DNA of 64,000 nt from Noviluteimonas sp052115395 (GTDB lineage: Bacteria > Pseudomonadota > Gammaproteobacteria > Xanthomonadales > Xanthomonadaceae): the NCBI GenBank assembly GCA_052115395.1, contig JBFRGO010000001.1. One strand, written 5' to 3'. The stretch's first letter is position 1, and each line of letters opens with the position of its first letter. The position numbers and the translations under genes were made by a program. Positions 42,486 through 51,085 of the stretch are shown here, piece after piece. The notes beneath the pieces are model-generated. The model saw only the letters and a program-made list of their open reading frames with translations, made no database searches and was not told where the DNA came from.

Positions 42486-43111
42486 AACTTTTTCTGATAG
42501 GCGACCATGACGCCACCATGCGGCAGCAATCCCATGATCAACGGGTGCTCGCGCTTGTGCGCCCAGATCCCCCACGCAATACCAATGCCCGCACCCACGA
42601 TCACGTCGCTCTGCCAGTGCCCGTGCACTTTGACGCGCGCGATCATGTCGTAGGCCGGCAACAAGGTCAGCGCCCACACCGCCGGGTGGTCCTCGTGGTA
42701 CTCAGCGATGAAGGGCGTCACGATCGAACTGATTTCGGCGGCTTCGCCGCTTGGAAAACTGCCATAGCCGCTGCCGTCGAAGAAATCGCCGGGATCGGTG
42801 TTCTGGCTGGGACGTTCGCGCGAGAACACGGCCTTCATGACCGTCGTCGTGCCTGCGGTGAGCACCATCGAATCCAGCGCCTGGTCGAAGGTGCGCCCCA
42901 TGCGCGAGTCGTTGTCGACGAACAGCGCGCCGCCGATCGTGACGACGGCGGCGGTGAGCGCGAATTTCTTCTGCGTGTCGCGGTTCCAGATGCCGGAGTC
43001 GTCGTAGGTGACCAGATGGTCGATCAGGAACGGGTTGCCGGCGTGGGATCGGCACGGCACGAGCAAGGCGCCGACCAGGAAGAGCGCGGGGGCAGCGCGA
43101 CGAGGAAACAT
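42482..43111 (-). CDS. Exported PAP2-family protein with PSGE instead of PSGH
   Basis: A 209-aa protein with a signal peptide (to SHAGN) and helices. PAP2 motif 1 is KAVFSRERP, motif 3 is ARVKVHGHWQSD (complete R-x5-H-x3-D), but motif 2 is SFPSGEAAE, with Glu in place of the His that normally acts as general acid. This variant may be a subfamily of its own. Convergent with the previous PAP2-like gene, 4-nt overlap. Confidence 0.8.
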   Translation of the reverse strand: MFPRRAAPALFLVGALLVPCRSHAGNPFLIDHLVTYDDSGIWNRDTQKKFALTAAVVTIGGALFVDNDSRMGRTFDQALDSMVLTAGTTTVMKAVFSRERPSQNTDPGDFFDGSGYGSFPSGEAAEISSIVTPFIAEYHEDHPAVWALTLLPAYDMIARVKVHGHWQSDVIVGAGIGIAWGIWAHKREHPLIMGLLPHGGVMVAYQKKF

Positions 43112-43312
43112 GGGCGAACTCCTGGCGTTCTTGCAGCCGTTATTCGCCCTCGCGCGTTAGCCGATGCTCGGCGGAAACTCAGCGGTGCGTTAAGTCCGGG
43201 ATCGGCGATCGCGCGCGGTAACAGATGCCTGAGTTTCGCCCCACCTGGGCGTAACCGCCTTTGGGTAGTGTCGCCGGACTGGCCGTGCCCCTCGCATGGC
43301 AGGGAGAGGTCC

Positions 43313-43633
43313 ATGCGCTTTCGTGTCCTGACGTTGGTGTTGTGTGTCGCGGCGCTTCCCGCCGTGGCGGCCGATTCGACCGTGACGCGCGCCCAGGCCG
43401 AAAAGGCCGCACTGGTGCGCGTCCCGACGGGCGTGGTGAAGAGCGCCGAACTCGAAACCGAGCACGGCAAACAAGTGTGGTCCTTCGACATCGCAACGCC
43501 GGCCTCGAAGGACATCCATGAAATCCAGGTCGACGCGACGAGCGGGCAAGTCGTGCGCATGGAAATCGAAACACCCGCCGACCAGGCCAGGGAGCGCGCG
43601 GCGGACAAGCACGAAGCCAAGACGGAACACTAG
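43313..43633 (+). CDS. Exported PepSY-domain protein
   Basis: A 106-aa protein with signal peptide (MRFRVLTLVLCVAALPAVAA) and one PepSY domain (VTRAQAEKAALVRVPTGVVKSAELETEHGKQVWSFDI..., IHEIQVDATSGQVVRM). PepSY domains often inhibit proteases or sense envelope stress. GGGAGAGG precedes ATG 43313. It ends 9 nt before the second QueC-like gene. Confidence 0.88.
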   Translation: MRFRVLTLVLCVAALPAVAADSTVTRAQAEKAALVRVPTGVVKSAELETEHGKQVWSFDIATPASKDIHEIQVDATSGQVVRMEIETPADQARERAADKHEAKTEH

Positions 43634-43642
43634 GCATCGCCG

Positions 43643-44431
43643 ATGAACCAAACGCCCGTACTGATGCTGTGGACCGGCGGCTGGGATTCGACCTTCCACC
43701 TGCTGCAACTGCTGTTCGAACATCGCCTTCCCGTCGTGCCGATCTACCTGGTCGATCCCACGCGCAAGTCTTCGTTGATCGAACTGGAGACGATGGACCG
43801 CATTCGCGAGGCGCTGACGCAAGCGCATCCGGAAACGCGTGCACTGCTCCACCCCACCGAGATGGTGCGGGTTGCGGATCTTGCGCCGGACCCGACGGTG
43901 CAGGATGCGTTCGACCGCATGGCGCTGCGGTATGGCATCGGGTCCCAATACGCCTGGCTGGCCCGCTTCGCCAAACAGCGCGGGCTGCAGGACATGGAGA
44001 TGTCGAGCGAGCGCGCACGACACGGTGCCAGCGGCGTGTTGATGGACTGCACCGTGCCCGCGCAATCGGCGCATGGGTATCCGACCTTCCGCGTGGCGCC
44101 GGACACGGCCGATCCGGATATCGGCGTGGTGTTCGGGGCCTTTGCATTCCCCATGATCGGCACGACCCGCGAGGACATGACGCAGGTCGTCAAACGCAAC
44201 GGCTGGGGCGAACTGATGGGCATGACTTGGTTCTGCCATCGCCCCACGCGCAATGCGCAACCCTGCGGCCTGTGCAATCCCTGCCGCTATGTGATCGATG
44301 AGGGATTCGGCTGGCGCATCCCGCCGGCGCGACGCAGGCTGTCGGCGGTCTATCGCGCGACGGTGCTTCCGTTGCGGACGCGTGCGCGGCGCTGGCTGCT
44401 GCGGTGGCGGGCGCGGGGGGCGACCGCCTGA
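43643..44431 (+). CDS. QueC-like PP-loop ATPase (paralogue 2)
   Basis: A 262-aa protein. The PP-loop WTGGWDSTF is at residues about 10-18 and CGLCNPC near 210. It shares with 5718-6518 the blocks IGSQYAWLARF, MTWFCHRP and GFGWRIPP over the whole length. The duplication, 37 kb apart in one window, with no deazaguanine pathway genes nearby, suggests a specialised function, perhaps ATP-dependent modification of a polar group. A basic helical tail (RTRARRWLLRWRARG) may contact membrane or nucleic acid. Confidence 0.7.
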   Translation: MNQTPVLMLWTGGWDSTFHLLQLLFEHRLPVVPIYLVDPTRKSSLIELETMDRIREALTQAHPETRALLHPTEMVRVADLAPDPTVQDAFDRMALRYGIGSQYAWLARFAKQRGLQDMEMSSERARHGASGVLMDCTVPAQSAHGYPTFRVAPDTADPDIGVVFGAFAFPMIGTTREDMTQVVKRNGWGELMGMTWFCHRPTRNAQPCGLCNPCRYVIDEGFGWRIPPARRRLSAVYRATVLPLRTRARRWLLRWRARGATA

Positions 44432-44549
44432 CAGCCCGCTCCGGGAACGGGCGCTGACCCGCGATTTGCTGAACACGACGAGCGGGCTGGCCCGTCGACC
44501 CACCCGGGACTACGATCCTTGCCTGCCTGCGCCCCCCGGGAGATCGAAG

Positions 44550-44771
44550 ATGCAGTTGTCGCGCGCCGAACTCGATGCCGCCCTGTTCCAGCTCCACGCG
44601 TCGGTCCCGCTGTGGCGGGATGCACTCGAAGACGAAGACGCATTGCGCACGACTTACTGGCGCCTGGCCGATCGTCTCGTCGACGCGGCCCCGACGCATG
44701 ATCGCGATTGGGTGGCGCAACAGGTGGCGGCCGGCGCTCGATCCATCAAAGGATCCGGCGATACACGATGA
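44550..44771 (+). CDS. Small hypothetical protein
   Basis: A 73-aa helical, acidic protein from ATG 44550 (MQLSRAELDAALFQLHASVPLWRDAL...). It follows the PP-loop gene by 118 nt and overlaps the convergent acetyltransferase gene by 26 nt. Composition is protein-like, but no family is recognised. Confidence 0.5.
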   Translation: MQLSRAELDAALFQLHASVPLWRDALEDEDALRTTYWRLADRLVDAAPTHDRDWVAQQVAAGARSIKGSGDTR

Positions 44772-45204
44772 AGCCGGATCGCTCCGCGACGGTGTCATAA
44801 AGCTTGCGAGCGACCGCATTGGTTTCGTGCGTCTGCCAGTACACGCGCGGCAGGCGCGCCTGACGGGCGAAGTCGTACACCGCTTCGATCAGGGCCTTCG
44901 CCACGCCGCGGCCGCGCACCGCGGGGGAGACGAACAAGTCCTGCAGATAGCAATTGGATTCGACCTGGATCGTGCTGTGGTGGAGGACGATGTGGGTCAG
45001 ACCGACGAGCGCGCCCTCGTGCTCCGCCACGAAGGCATGCATGGGCACGGCCGGATCGAGGAGCCGCGCCCACGTCGTGGCGGTGATTTCCGGCGCAAGC
45101 GCCGTCGCGCCTTCGCGGCCGTAAAAGGCGTTGTAACCCAGCCACAGTGGCAACCACTGCGCATGGTCGTTCGGCGTGATCGGGCGGATTTCGATCGTGT
45201 CCAT
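44746..45204 (-). CDS. GNAT-family N-acetyltransferase
   Basis: A 152-aa enzyme with motif A LQDLFVSPAVRGRGVAKALIEAV, preceded by LVGLTHIVLHHST and followed by YWQTHETNAVARKLYDTVAERSGF. The pattern resembles spermidine/amino-acid type GNATs; the substrate is not clear. ATG 45204 gives normal length. Confidence 0.9.
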   Translation of the reverse strand: MDTIEIRPITPNDHAQWLPLWLGYNAFYGREGATALAPEITATTWARLLDPAVPMHAFVAEHEGALVGLTHIVLHHSTIQVESNCYLQDLFVSPAVRGRGVAKALIEAVYDFARQARLPRVYWQTHETNAVARKLYDTVAERSGFIVYRRIL

Positions 45205-45376
45205 ATCGCGTATCGGTCCTTGGGCGCAAGCCGTACTCGCACTGACGAATATCCCACTCATGGGAATGTTTGTCTTCGTTTCGCGCAATTGTTCGTCGCA
45301 CAGCGGCCCACACAAAGGTCTCGCTGCACGTTGCCCTGGCGCTCGCCCGGGCCCTCCAACAAGGAACGAACACATC

Positions 45377-45913
45377 ATGCGCAATACCAAGCTGGTTTCT
45401 TCCCTTCTCCTCGCCGCCACGCTGGGCGCCGCCGCCTTCGGCGCGCAGGCGCAGGACAAGGGCTTCTACGCCGGTGCCGGCGTCGGCCAATCCTTCGTCG
45501 ACGAAGGTGCTTACGACGATCAGGACACTGCGTTCTCCGCCTTCGGCGGTTATCAGTTCAATCGCTATTTCGCACTGGAAGGCGGTTACGCCGATTTCGG
45601 CCAGATCGAATCCGACCGCCCCGGCCAGCCTTCGCTGGAAGGCGACACCGCGTATCTCACCGCGGTGGGCATCATTCCGATCACCGACAAGTTCTCCGCC
45701 TATGGCAAGGCCGGCGTGCATCGCTGGAACCTGGACAACGCGCTGCCGTCCCTGACGGGCAGCACCGACGACAGTGGCAGCGACCCGACCTATGGCGTCG
45801 GCGTGCAGTACCGCATCAACGATCGCATCGCGCTGCGCGGTGAATACAGCCGATTCGAGATCGAGGATCTCGACGCGGACCTCGCGCAGGTGCAGATCCG
45901 CTTCGACTTCTGA
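45377..45913 (+). CDS. OmpA-like outer-membrane beta-barrel protein
   Basis: A 178-aa 8-strand barrel with signal peptide (ending FGAQAQ), strands such as KGFYAGAGVGQSF and AFSAFGGYQFNRYFALEGGYADFG, and a C-terminal Phe (VQIRFDF) for BAM recognition. No peptidoglycan-binding domain. AAGGAACG precedes ATG 45377. Confidence 0.9.
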   Translation: MRNTKLVSSLLLAATLGAAAFGAQAQDKGFYAGAGVGQSFVDEGAYDDQDTAFSAFGGYQFNRYFALEGGYADFGQIESDRPGQPSLEGDTAYLTAVGIIPITDKFSAYGKAGVHRWNLDNALPSLTGSTDDSGSDPTYGVGVQYRINDRIALRGEYSRFEIEDLDADLAQVQIRFDF

Positions 45914-45964
45914 ACGACATCGCGGAAGTCCTGCGCATCCTGCACGAGGACCTTGGAGCAGCGG

Positions 45965-47581
45965 TCAGACCACCCGCACCATCTGCCCCACCTTCGACAA
46001 CAGATGCTCGACCTCGTACGGCTTGGTCATCAAGTCCATGCCGTGACCGAGGAAGGAACCCACTTCCGCGCTGTGACGCGAGTAGCCGGTGAGGAACAAC
46101 ACCGGCAAAGTCGCATCGCACGCACGCGCGACATCCGCCAACTGGCGTCCGTCCATGCCCGGCAGGCCGACGTCGGTGAGCAGCAGGTCGAAGCGCTCGT
46201 TCTCCAACAGGGCGAGCGCCTTCTCCACGGTGTCGACGGCCGTGCATCGATAGCCGAAGGAGACCAGCACCAGCGTCGTGACCTCGCGCACCGAGTCGGA
46301 GTCCTCGACGAAGAGGATGTGCTTGCCGTTGCCGACCTTCGGCAACAGGCCCACCCGGGCGATTTCCATCGGCAGCGCGAGGCCGTCGCCGCTCGGCAGA
46401 CGCAGGGTCACGGTCGTGCCTTGGCCCGGGACGCTCGCGATGCGTGCATCGCCGCCGGACTGGCGTGCGAAGCCGTAGGTCATCGCCAACCCCAAACCGG
46501 TGCCCTGCCCGATCGGCTTGGTGGTGAAGAACGGTTCGAAGACGCGGTCGAGCACGTCCGCGGGAATCCCGACACCATCGTCGACGACCGTCAGTTCCAC
46601 GTACTCGCCGGCCGCGACGTCTTCGCCTTCGCCCGACACGGCGCGGCGCGTGCTGATGCGCACGTGGCCGCCGTCGGGCATGGCGTCGCGCGCGTTCACC
46701 ACCAGGTTGAGGACTGCGTTCTCGAGTTGGTTGGCGTCCACGCGCGCGATGCGCGCCGCCGGATCCAGGTCCAGGGTGAGCGACACGCGTTCGCCGATCG
46801 TCCGGCGCAGCAGGTCACCCAGCGAGGAGATGCGTGCGTTGATGTCCACCGCGCGCGCGTCCAGCGGTTGTTGCCGCGCGAAAGCGAGCAGGCGATGCGT
46901 GAGTGCGGCGGCACGCCTGGCCGAATCGCTGGCGGCCTCGGCGAATCCGCGCACCGTGTCGGTCCTGCCGGCTTCCACGTCGCGCAGCATCAGGCTCAAC
47001 GAGGTCAGGATGCCGGTCAGCAGATTGTTGAAGTCGTGCGCGATGCCGCCGGTGAGCTGGCCCAGCGCGTCCATCTTCTGCACCTGCATCAATTGCGCTT
47101 CGGTGCGCTGGTGCGCCGAGATTTCCTGTTCCAGTTGCGTGTGCGCGTTTTCCAACCGTTCGCGCTGCGCGGCTTCGCGCATGGCGCGCAGTTCTTCCTC
47201 GGCGGCGCGCACGCGCAGCAAGGTGCGCACGGTGGCGATCAGCACGCCCGGATCGACCGGGTGGATCAGATAGGAATCGGCGCCCGCTTCGAGGCCGACG
47301 ATCACGTCGCGCGTGTGGATCGCGGCAGCCGAGACCTGGATGATCGGCAACAAGGCGGTGCGCGGGTCGGCGCGCAAGTCGCGCACGATGTCGAAGCCCG
47401 AATCGTCGGGCAGGTTCACGTCCAGGACGACGACGTCGATCTCGTCGGCGGCGATATGCGCGCGGCCCTCCTGCCCGGTGCCGGCCTCCAGGACGTGGTA
47501 GCCCTGGCGCTCGATGACGCGCCGCATCGCGTACCGCGTGACGGCGTTGTCGTCGACGATCAGGATCACGGGCTTAGTCAT
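45965..47581 (-). CDS. Hybrid REC-histidine kinase-REC protein
   Basis: A 538-aa soluble protein. REC1 (residues about 4-120, phospho-Asp in VVVLDVNLPD), a coiled coil (REAAQRERLENAHTQLEQEISAHQ), HisKA with GGIAHDFNNLLTGI, HATPase (NLVVNARDAMPDGG, GTGLGLAMTYGFARQSGG) and REC2 (ILFVEDSDSVREV, LLTDVGLPGMDG). The ATG at 47581 overlaps the upstream kinase stop by 8 nt. REC1 probably receives phosphate from the adjacent kinase; REC2 is the output or a phosphate sink. No DNA-binding domain. Confidence 0.92.
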   Translation of the reverse strand: MTKPVILIVDDNAVTRYAMRRVIERQGYHVLEAGTGQEGRAHIAADEIDVVVLDVNLPDDSGFDIVRDLRADPRTALLPIIQVSAAAIHTRDVIVGLEAGADSYLIHPVDPGVLIATVRTLLRVRAAEEELRAMREAAQRERLENAHTQLEQEISAHQRTEAQLMQVQKMDALGQLTGGIAHDFNNLLTGILTSLSLMLRDVEAGRTDTVRGFAEAASDSARRAAALTHRLLAFARQQPLDARAVDINARISSLGDLLRRTIGERVSLTLDLDPAARIARVDANQLENAVLNLVVNARDAMPDGGHVRISTRRAVSGEGEDVAAGEYVELTVVDDGVGIPADVLDRVFEPFFTTKPIGQGTGLGLAMTYGFARQSGGDARIASVPGQGTTVTLRLPSGDGLALPMEIARVGLLPKVGNGKHILFVEDSDSVREVTTLVLVSFGYRCTAVDTVEKALALLENERFDLLLTDVGLPGMDGRQLADVARACDATLPVLFLTGYSRHSAEVGSFLGHGMDLMTKPYEVEHLLSKVGQMVRVV

Positions 47582-48440
47582 GGAGCAACGCCTCGGGTTC
47601 GGCCACCGACGGCAAGGCGATCGGCAGGCACACATGGAACTGCGATCCCTTGCCGACCTCGGAGGTGACGCCGACCGTGCCGCCCAACAGGGCCGCGAAT
47701 CGCTTGCAAAGCGCCAGGCCCAGCCCCGTGCCGCGCACGCGGCGCTGCAGCGGCGAGTCCACCTGGGCGAAATCTTCGAACAACATGTCCAACATGCCGG
47801 CGGGAATGCCGATGCCCGTGTCGGCGACGGTGAAGCGCACATGGTTCTCGCCCTCGCGCTCGGCGCAGACGCGCACGGTGCCCGACGGCGTGAACTTCAG
47901 TGCATTGGCGATGTAGTTGCGCAGGATCTGCGCGACCTTTTTATCGTCCGTATACAGCTTGGGAATGCCCACCGGTTCCTCGAACACCAGGTCGACGTCC
48001 TTCCCTTCCACGATCGGGCGGAACATGCCGCGCAGCGCGGAAAACAGGTCGACCATCTCGAACCAGCCCGGCGAGATCGTGATGCGGCCCGCTTCGATCT
48101 TCGCCAGGTCGAGCAGGTCGTCGACCATCTCGCTCAGTTCGGCCGCGGCGGTGCTGATGAACTGCACCTGCTTGTGTTGTTCCTCGTTCAACGCGCCGTC
48201 CAGTTCGTCGTCGAGCAGGCGCGTCATGCTGCGGATGGAGCCCAGCGGCGTGCGGAATTCGTGGCTCATGTACGACAGGAAGCGCGACTTCAGCTCCGAG
48301 GCCTGCTTGAGCTGCTCGGCCTGGGTGTCGAGTTCGCCGTAGAGCGCGAGCACGCCCTGGTTGGTCTCGTCGAGTTCCTCGCGCAGCGCGGCGTTTTCCG
48401 CACGCAGGCGTTCGAGGTCGGCGTGCTCGGGTGTGGTCAT
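47574..48440 (-). CDS. Soluble sensor histidine kinase of the stressosome locus
   Basis: A 288-aa kinase. An N-terminal coiled coil (LERLRAENAALREELDETNQGVLALYGELD) leads into HisKA (LSYMSHEFRTPLGSIRSM) and HATPase (ILRNYIANALKFTPSG, DTGIGIP, GTGLGLALCKRFAALLGG). It has no membrane helix or recognised sensor domain, so input must come from a partner, most likely the RsbT/RsbX-like proteins encoded just upstream. ATG 48440 overlaps the RsbX-like stop. Confidence 0.92.
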   Translation of the reverse strand: MTTPEHADLERLRAENAALREELDETNQGVLALYGELDTQAEQLKQASELKSRFLSYMSHEFRTPLGSIRSMTRLLDDELDGALNEEQHKQVQFISTAAAELSEMVDDLLDLAKIEAGRITISPGWFEMVDLFSALRGMFRPIVEGKDVDLVFEEPVGIPKLYTDDKKVAQILRNYIANALKFTPSGTVRVCAEREGENHVRFTVADTGIGIPAGMLDMLFEDFAQVDSPLQRRVRGTGLGLALCKRFAALLGGTVGVTSEVGKGSQFHVCLPIALPSVAEPEALLHD

Positions 48441-49453
48441 GGTCGGCCTCCGAGTGGCACGACGACGACAGTGGCGTCGTCGCGGCCGCGGTCATGGTCG
48501 CGCAACAGCACCGCGGCGATCACCGCGGGATGTCGGTTCATCAGGCCGGGCGTGTCGCGCAAGGTCCAGCGCGTCGCCAGGCCATCGCTGTACATCACCA
48601 GCAGCTTGCCGGTGGACTGCGGGAAGTCGAAGGCCTTCGCATTGCGATAGGCCACGCCGACGATGCCGGGATTCGACGCGAGCCCGCGCGAACCTTCGAG
48701 CGTGTGCAGCGCAGCGGAGATGTTGCCGATGCCCGAGAATCGCAACACGCCGCTGTCGTGTTCGTAACGCGCGATCGCCGCCGCGCCGCCGCGCGTGCCG
48801 TTCATCGCCACGTGCAAGGCATCCATGCCCGTGCCGACGGCCTGCGAGGGATCCTGTTCGAACGCGATCGCACCTTCCACCGCGGCCTTGTGCGCGAGCG
48901 CGCCGTGGCCGAGTCCGTCGATCACCAGCACGCTGGTGCATCCGGCGTCGAACGACACGCGCCAGGCATCGCCGCACACCGGTTCACCCTCGTAGGCATG
49001 CACCGCCGCGCCATAGCGCAGGTCGACATTGGGCTTCTGCTTCGCGTGCAGGCGCGAGAGCACGACCGAACCGTTGGCATCGGAGTGCACGTCGAACACC
49101 TGCGATTGCCGCGCCACCGCGCCCAGGCCGATGCCCTGCGTGCCGCGCGTGGACATGCCGTCCTCCATGCAGCGCGACAGGTCGAAGCCGGGGCCGCGGT
49201 CCACCGCCATCAATTCGAGGCCGCGTCCGCCGTCGCGCGCGGCGACCTGCTGCACGTAGAACGCGCCGCGCCCGGCGTGCTTGAAGACGTTGGAGGCCAG
49301 CTCGGTCGCCACCAGCGCGGCGCGCGCCGCGTCGGTTTCGTCGAACCCCAGGGCATGCGCGGCGTGCTGCGCGTATCGCCTTACCTGCCCGACGCAGGAA
49401 GCATCCTCGATCGCGATCCGATGCGGCGTGTGGCCAGCCAGGACGACGTCCAT
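48437..49453 (-). CDS. RsbX-like phosphatase fused to RsbT/RsbW-like ATPase domain
   Basis: A 338-aa two-domain protein. Residues about 15-140 are an HATPase of the anti-sigma kinase kind (LVATELASNVFKHAGRGAFYV, DRGPGFD, GTQGIGLGAVARQS). Residues about 150-338 are a SpoIIE/PP2C-type phosphatase (GDAW, VIDGLGHG, GIGNISAAL, YSDGLATRW). RsbX dephosphorylates RsbR and RsbS to reset the stressosome; here the fused ATPase domain may add binding to RsbS/RsbR. Overlaps the kinase gene by ATGA. Confidence 0.9.
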   Translation of the reverse strand: MDVVLAGHTPHRIAIEDASCVGQVRRYAQHAAHALGFDETDAARAALVATELASNVFKHAGRGAFYVQQVAARDGGRGLELMAVDRGPGFDLSRCMEDGMSTRGTQGIGLGAVARQSQVFDVHSDANGSVVLSRLHAKQKPNVDLRYGAAVHAYEGEPVCGDAWRVSFDAGCTSVLVIDGLGHGALAHKAAVEGAIAFEQDPSQAVGTGMDALHVAMNGTRGGAAAIARYEHDSGVLRFSGIGNISAALHTLEGSRGLASNPGIVGVAYRNAKAFDFPQSTGKLLVMYSDGLATRWTLRDTPGLMNRHPAVIAAVLLRDHDRGRDDATVVVVPLGGRP

Positions 49454-49460
49454 CGAGCGC

Positions 49461-49865
49461 TCAGGTCCACTTCGTGATCGTCACGCGCGTCCCGTTGCCG
49501 GCGGCGGTCTGGATCTCGAATTCGTCGACCAGGCGCTTGGAGCCCGTGAGCCCCAGGCCCAGCCCGTTGCCCGAGGTCCAACCGTCGGTCATGGCGAGCT
49601 TGAGGTCGGGGATGCCCGGACCTTCGTCATGGAACATCAGGCGCAGGCCCTTGTGCGTGCCGTTGAACACGATCGACCAGTCCATCGCGCCGCCGCCACC
49701 GTAGATGACGGTGTTGCGCGCCAATTCGCTGGCCGCGGTGATCAGCTTGGTCTGGTCCACCAGGCGCAGGCCAATGTGGATCGCCAGTTTGCGCACCGTC
49801 TGGCGCGCGACGACGACATCCTGTTCGACAAGGATCGGTTGCGATCCGCTGGCGCTGGTGTTCAT
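49461..49865 (-). CDS. RsbT-like serine/threonine kinase
   Basis: A 134-aa HATPase kinase with the RsbT N-box ASELARNTVIYGGGG and the G-box region DEGPGIPDLKLAMTDGWTSGNGLGLGLTGSKRL. RsbT phosphorylates RsbS and RsbR and is then released to activate a partner. Here there is no RsbU; the partner is probably one of the following kinases. ATG 49865 overlaps the rsbS-like stop. Confidence 0.92.
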   Translation of the reverse strand: MNTSASGSQPILVEQDVVVARQTVRKLAIHIGLRLVDQTKLITAASELARNTVIYGGGGAMDWSIVFNGTHKGLRLMFHDEGPGIPDLKLAMTDGWTSGNGLGLGLTGSKRLVDEFEIQTAAGNGTRVTITKWT

Positions 49866-50224
49866 TGATTGACCGCGCGTTGGCGCAACAGCGCCATGCC
49901 GCGTTCGACGTTCAACGCGGTCGCAACGCCCGGCAAGGTGAGCCCGAGTTCCACCAGGGTGATCGCCACGGCCGGCTGCATGCCGACCAGCACGGTTTGC
50001 GCATCCATGATGCGCGACAGGCCGGAGATCGTGCCGATCATGCGGCCGATGAAGGAGTCGACGATTTCCAGCGCGGAGATGTCGATGAGCACGCCGCGCG
50101 CACCCGTCGTGCGGATCCGCTCGGCGAGATCGTCCTGCAACGTCAGCGCGAGTTGATCGTGCATGTCGACCTGGATGGTGACCAGCAGGTACTGGCCCAT
50201 GCGCAGGATGGGGATACGGTCCAT
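49862..50224 (-). CDS. RsbS-like STAS protein
   Basis: A 120-aa STAS-domain protein with DISALEIVDSFIGRM; Ser57 in DSF corresponds to the RsbS phosphorylation site. It forms the stressosome core with RsbR and holds RsbT until phosphorylated. 3-nt gap from the rsbR-like gene. Confidence 0.93.
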   Translation of the reverse strand: MDRIPILRMGQYLLVTIQVDMHDQLALTLQDDLAERIRTTGARGVLIDISALEIVDSFIGRMIGTISGLSRIMDAQTVLVGMQPAVAITLVELGLTLPGVATALNVERGMALLRQRAVNQ

Positions 50225-50227
50225 GCG

Positions 50228-51085
50228 TCAGTTCGCCTTCGTCACCTTGAGGTTCAGGCGTTGCATCGCCAGCGCGAGCGCATCGGCGAGGTTGGCCTTG
50301 GTGACGATGCCCTGCAGGTCCAACCCGAGATGGACGATGGTCTGCGCGATCTGCGGACGCACGCCCGAGATGATCGCGTCGGCGCCCATCAGGCGGATCG
50401 CGGTGACGGTCTTGAGCAGGTGCTGGGCGACCAGCGTGTCGACGGTCGGCACGCCGGTGATGTCGATGATCGCGATCTCCGACCCGGTGTCGACGATGCG
50501 TTGCAGCAGCGACTCCATCACCACCTGCGTCCGCTGCGAGTCGAGCGTGCCGATCATCGGCAGCGCCAGCACGCCGTCCCACAGCTTCACGACGGGCGTG
50601 GAGAGCTCCAGCAGTTCTTCCTGCTGGCGCGCGATGATGTCTTCGCGCGATTTCTGGAACGCGGTGATCGTCAGCATGCCCAGGCGGTCGATGAGCTCAC
50701 TCACCTGCCAGGTCTGGTCGGCCATCATCTGTGGCGAATCCTGGTACTCGTTTCGCATCTGCTCGAACATCGCCTGCTTCAGCGAGAAGATGAAGTTGGC
50801 GGTCTGCGCGGCCTCGAAGCCTTGCAGCGCGCGTGCGCGCGAGAGGTTTTCAAGGAACCCGCGCGTGGCGCCCCATTCGTTGGCGCGCACGTCCGCGGCG
50901 TCGCCCTTCGAGGAAGCCTCGACGAGATGGCCCAGGAACTCCTTCGCCTGGCGCGCGACTTCGTCGCTGCCGATGCGCGTATCGCGCTGGGCACCGCTCT
51001 CGGTGAGGTTCTGGGTCCAGCGAGACAGGATCCCGGCTTCGTTCTTTCGGATCGATTCGATCGTGCGTTGCTGCAGGACGGCCAT
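50228..51085 (-). CDS. RsbR-like stressosome sensor protein
   Basis: A 285-aa protein from ATG 51085 (GGGGGAAC precedes). The N-terminal 150 residues form an all-helical RsbR-type sensor, and the C-terminal STAS domain has IIDITGVPTVDTLVAQHL with the second conserved Thr. At the position of the first RsbR Thr the sequence has LDSQR, so Ser replaces Thr. No heme, PAS or LOV motif is evident. It leads the operon, and its signal is unknown. Confidence 0.92.
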   Translation of the reverse strand: MAVLQQRTIESIRKNEAGILSRWTQNLTESGAQRDTRIGSDEVARQAKEFLGHLVEASSKGDAADVRANEWGATRGFLENLSRARALQGFEAAQTANFIFSLKQAMFEQMRNEYQDSPQMMADQTWQVSELIDRLGMLTITAFQKSREDIIARQQEELLELSTPVVKLWDGVLALPMIGTLDSQRTQVVMESLLQRIVDTGSEIAIIDITGVPTVDTLVAQHLLKTVTAIRLMGADAIISGVRPQIAQTIVHLGLDLQGIVTKANLADALALAMQRLNLKVTKAN

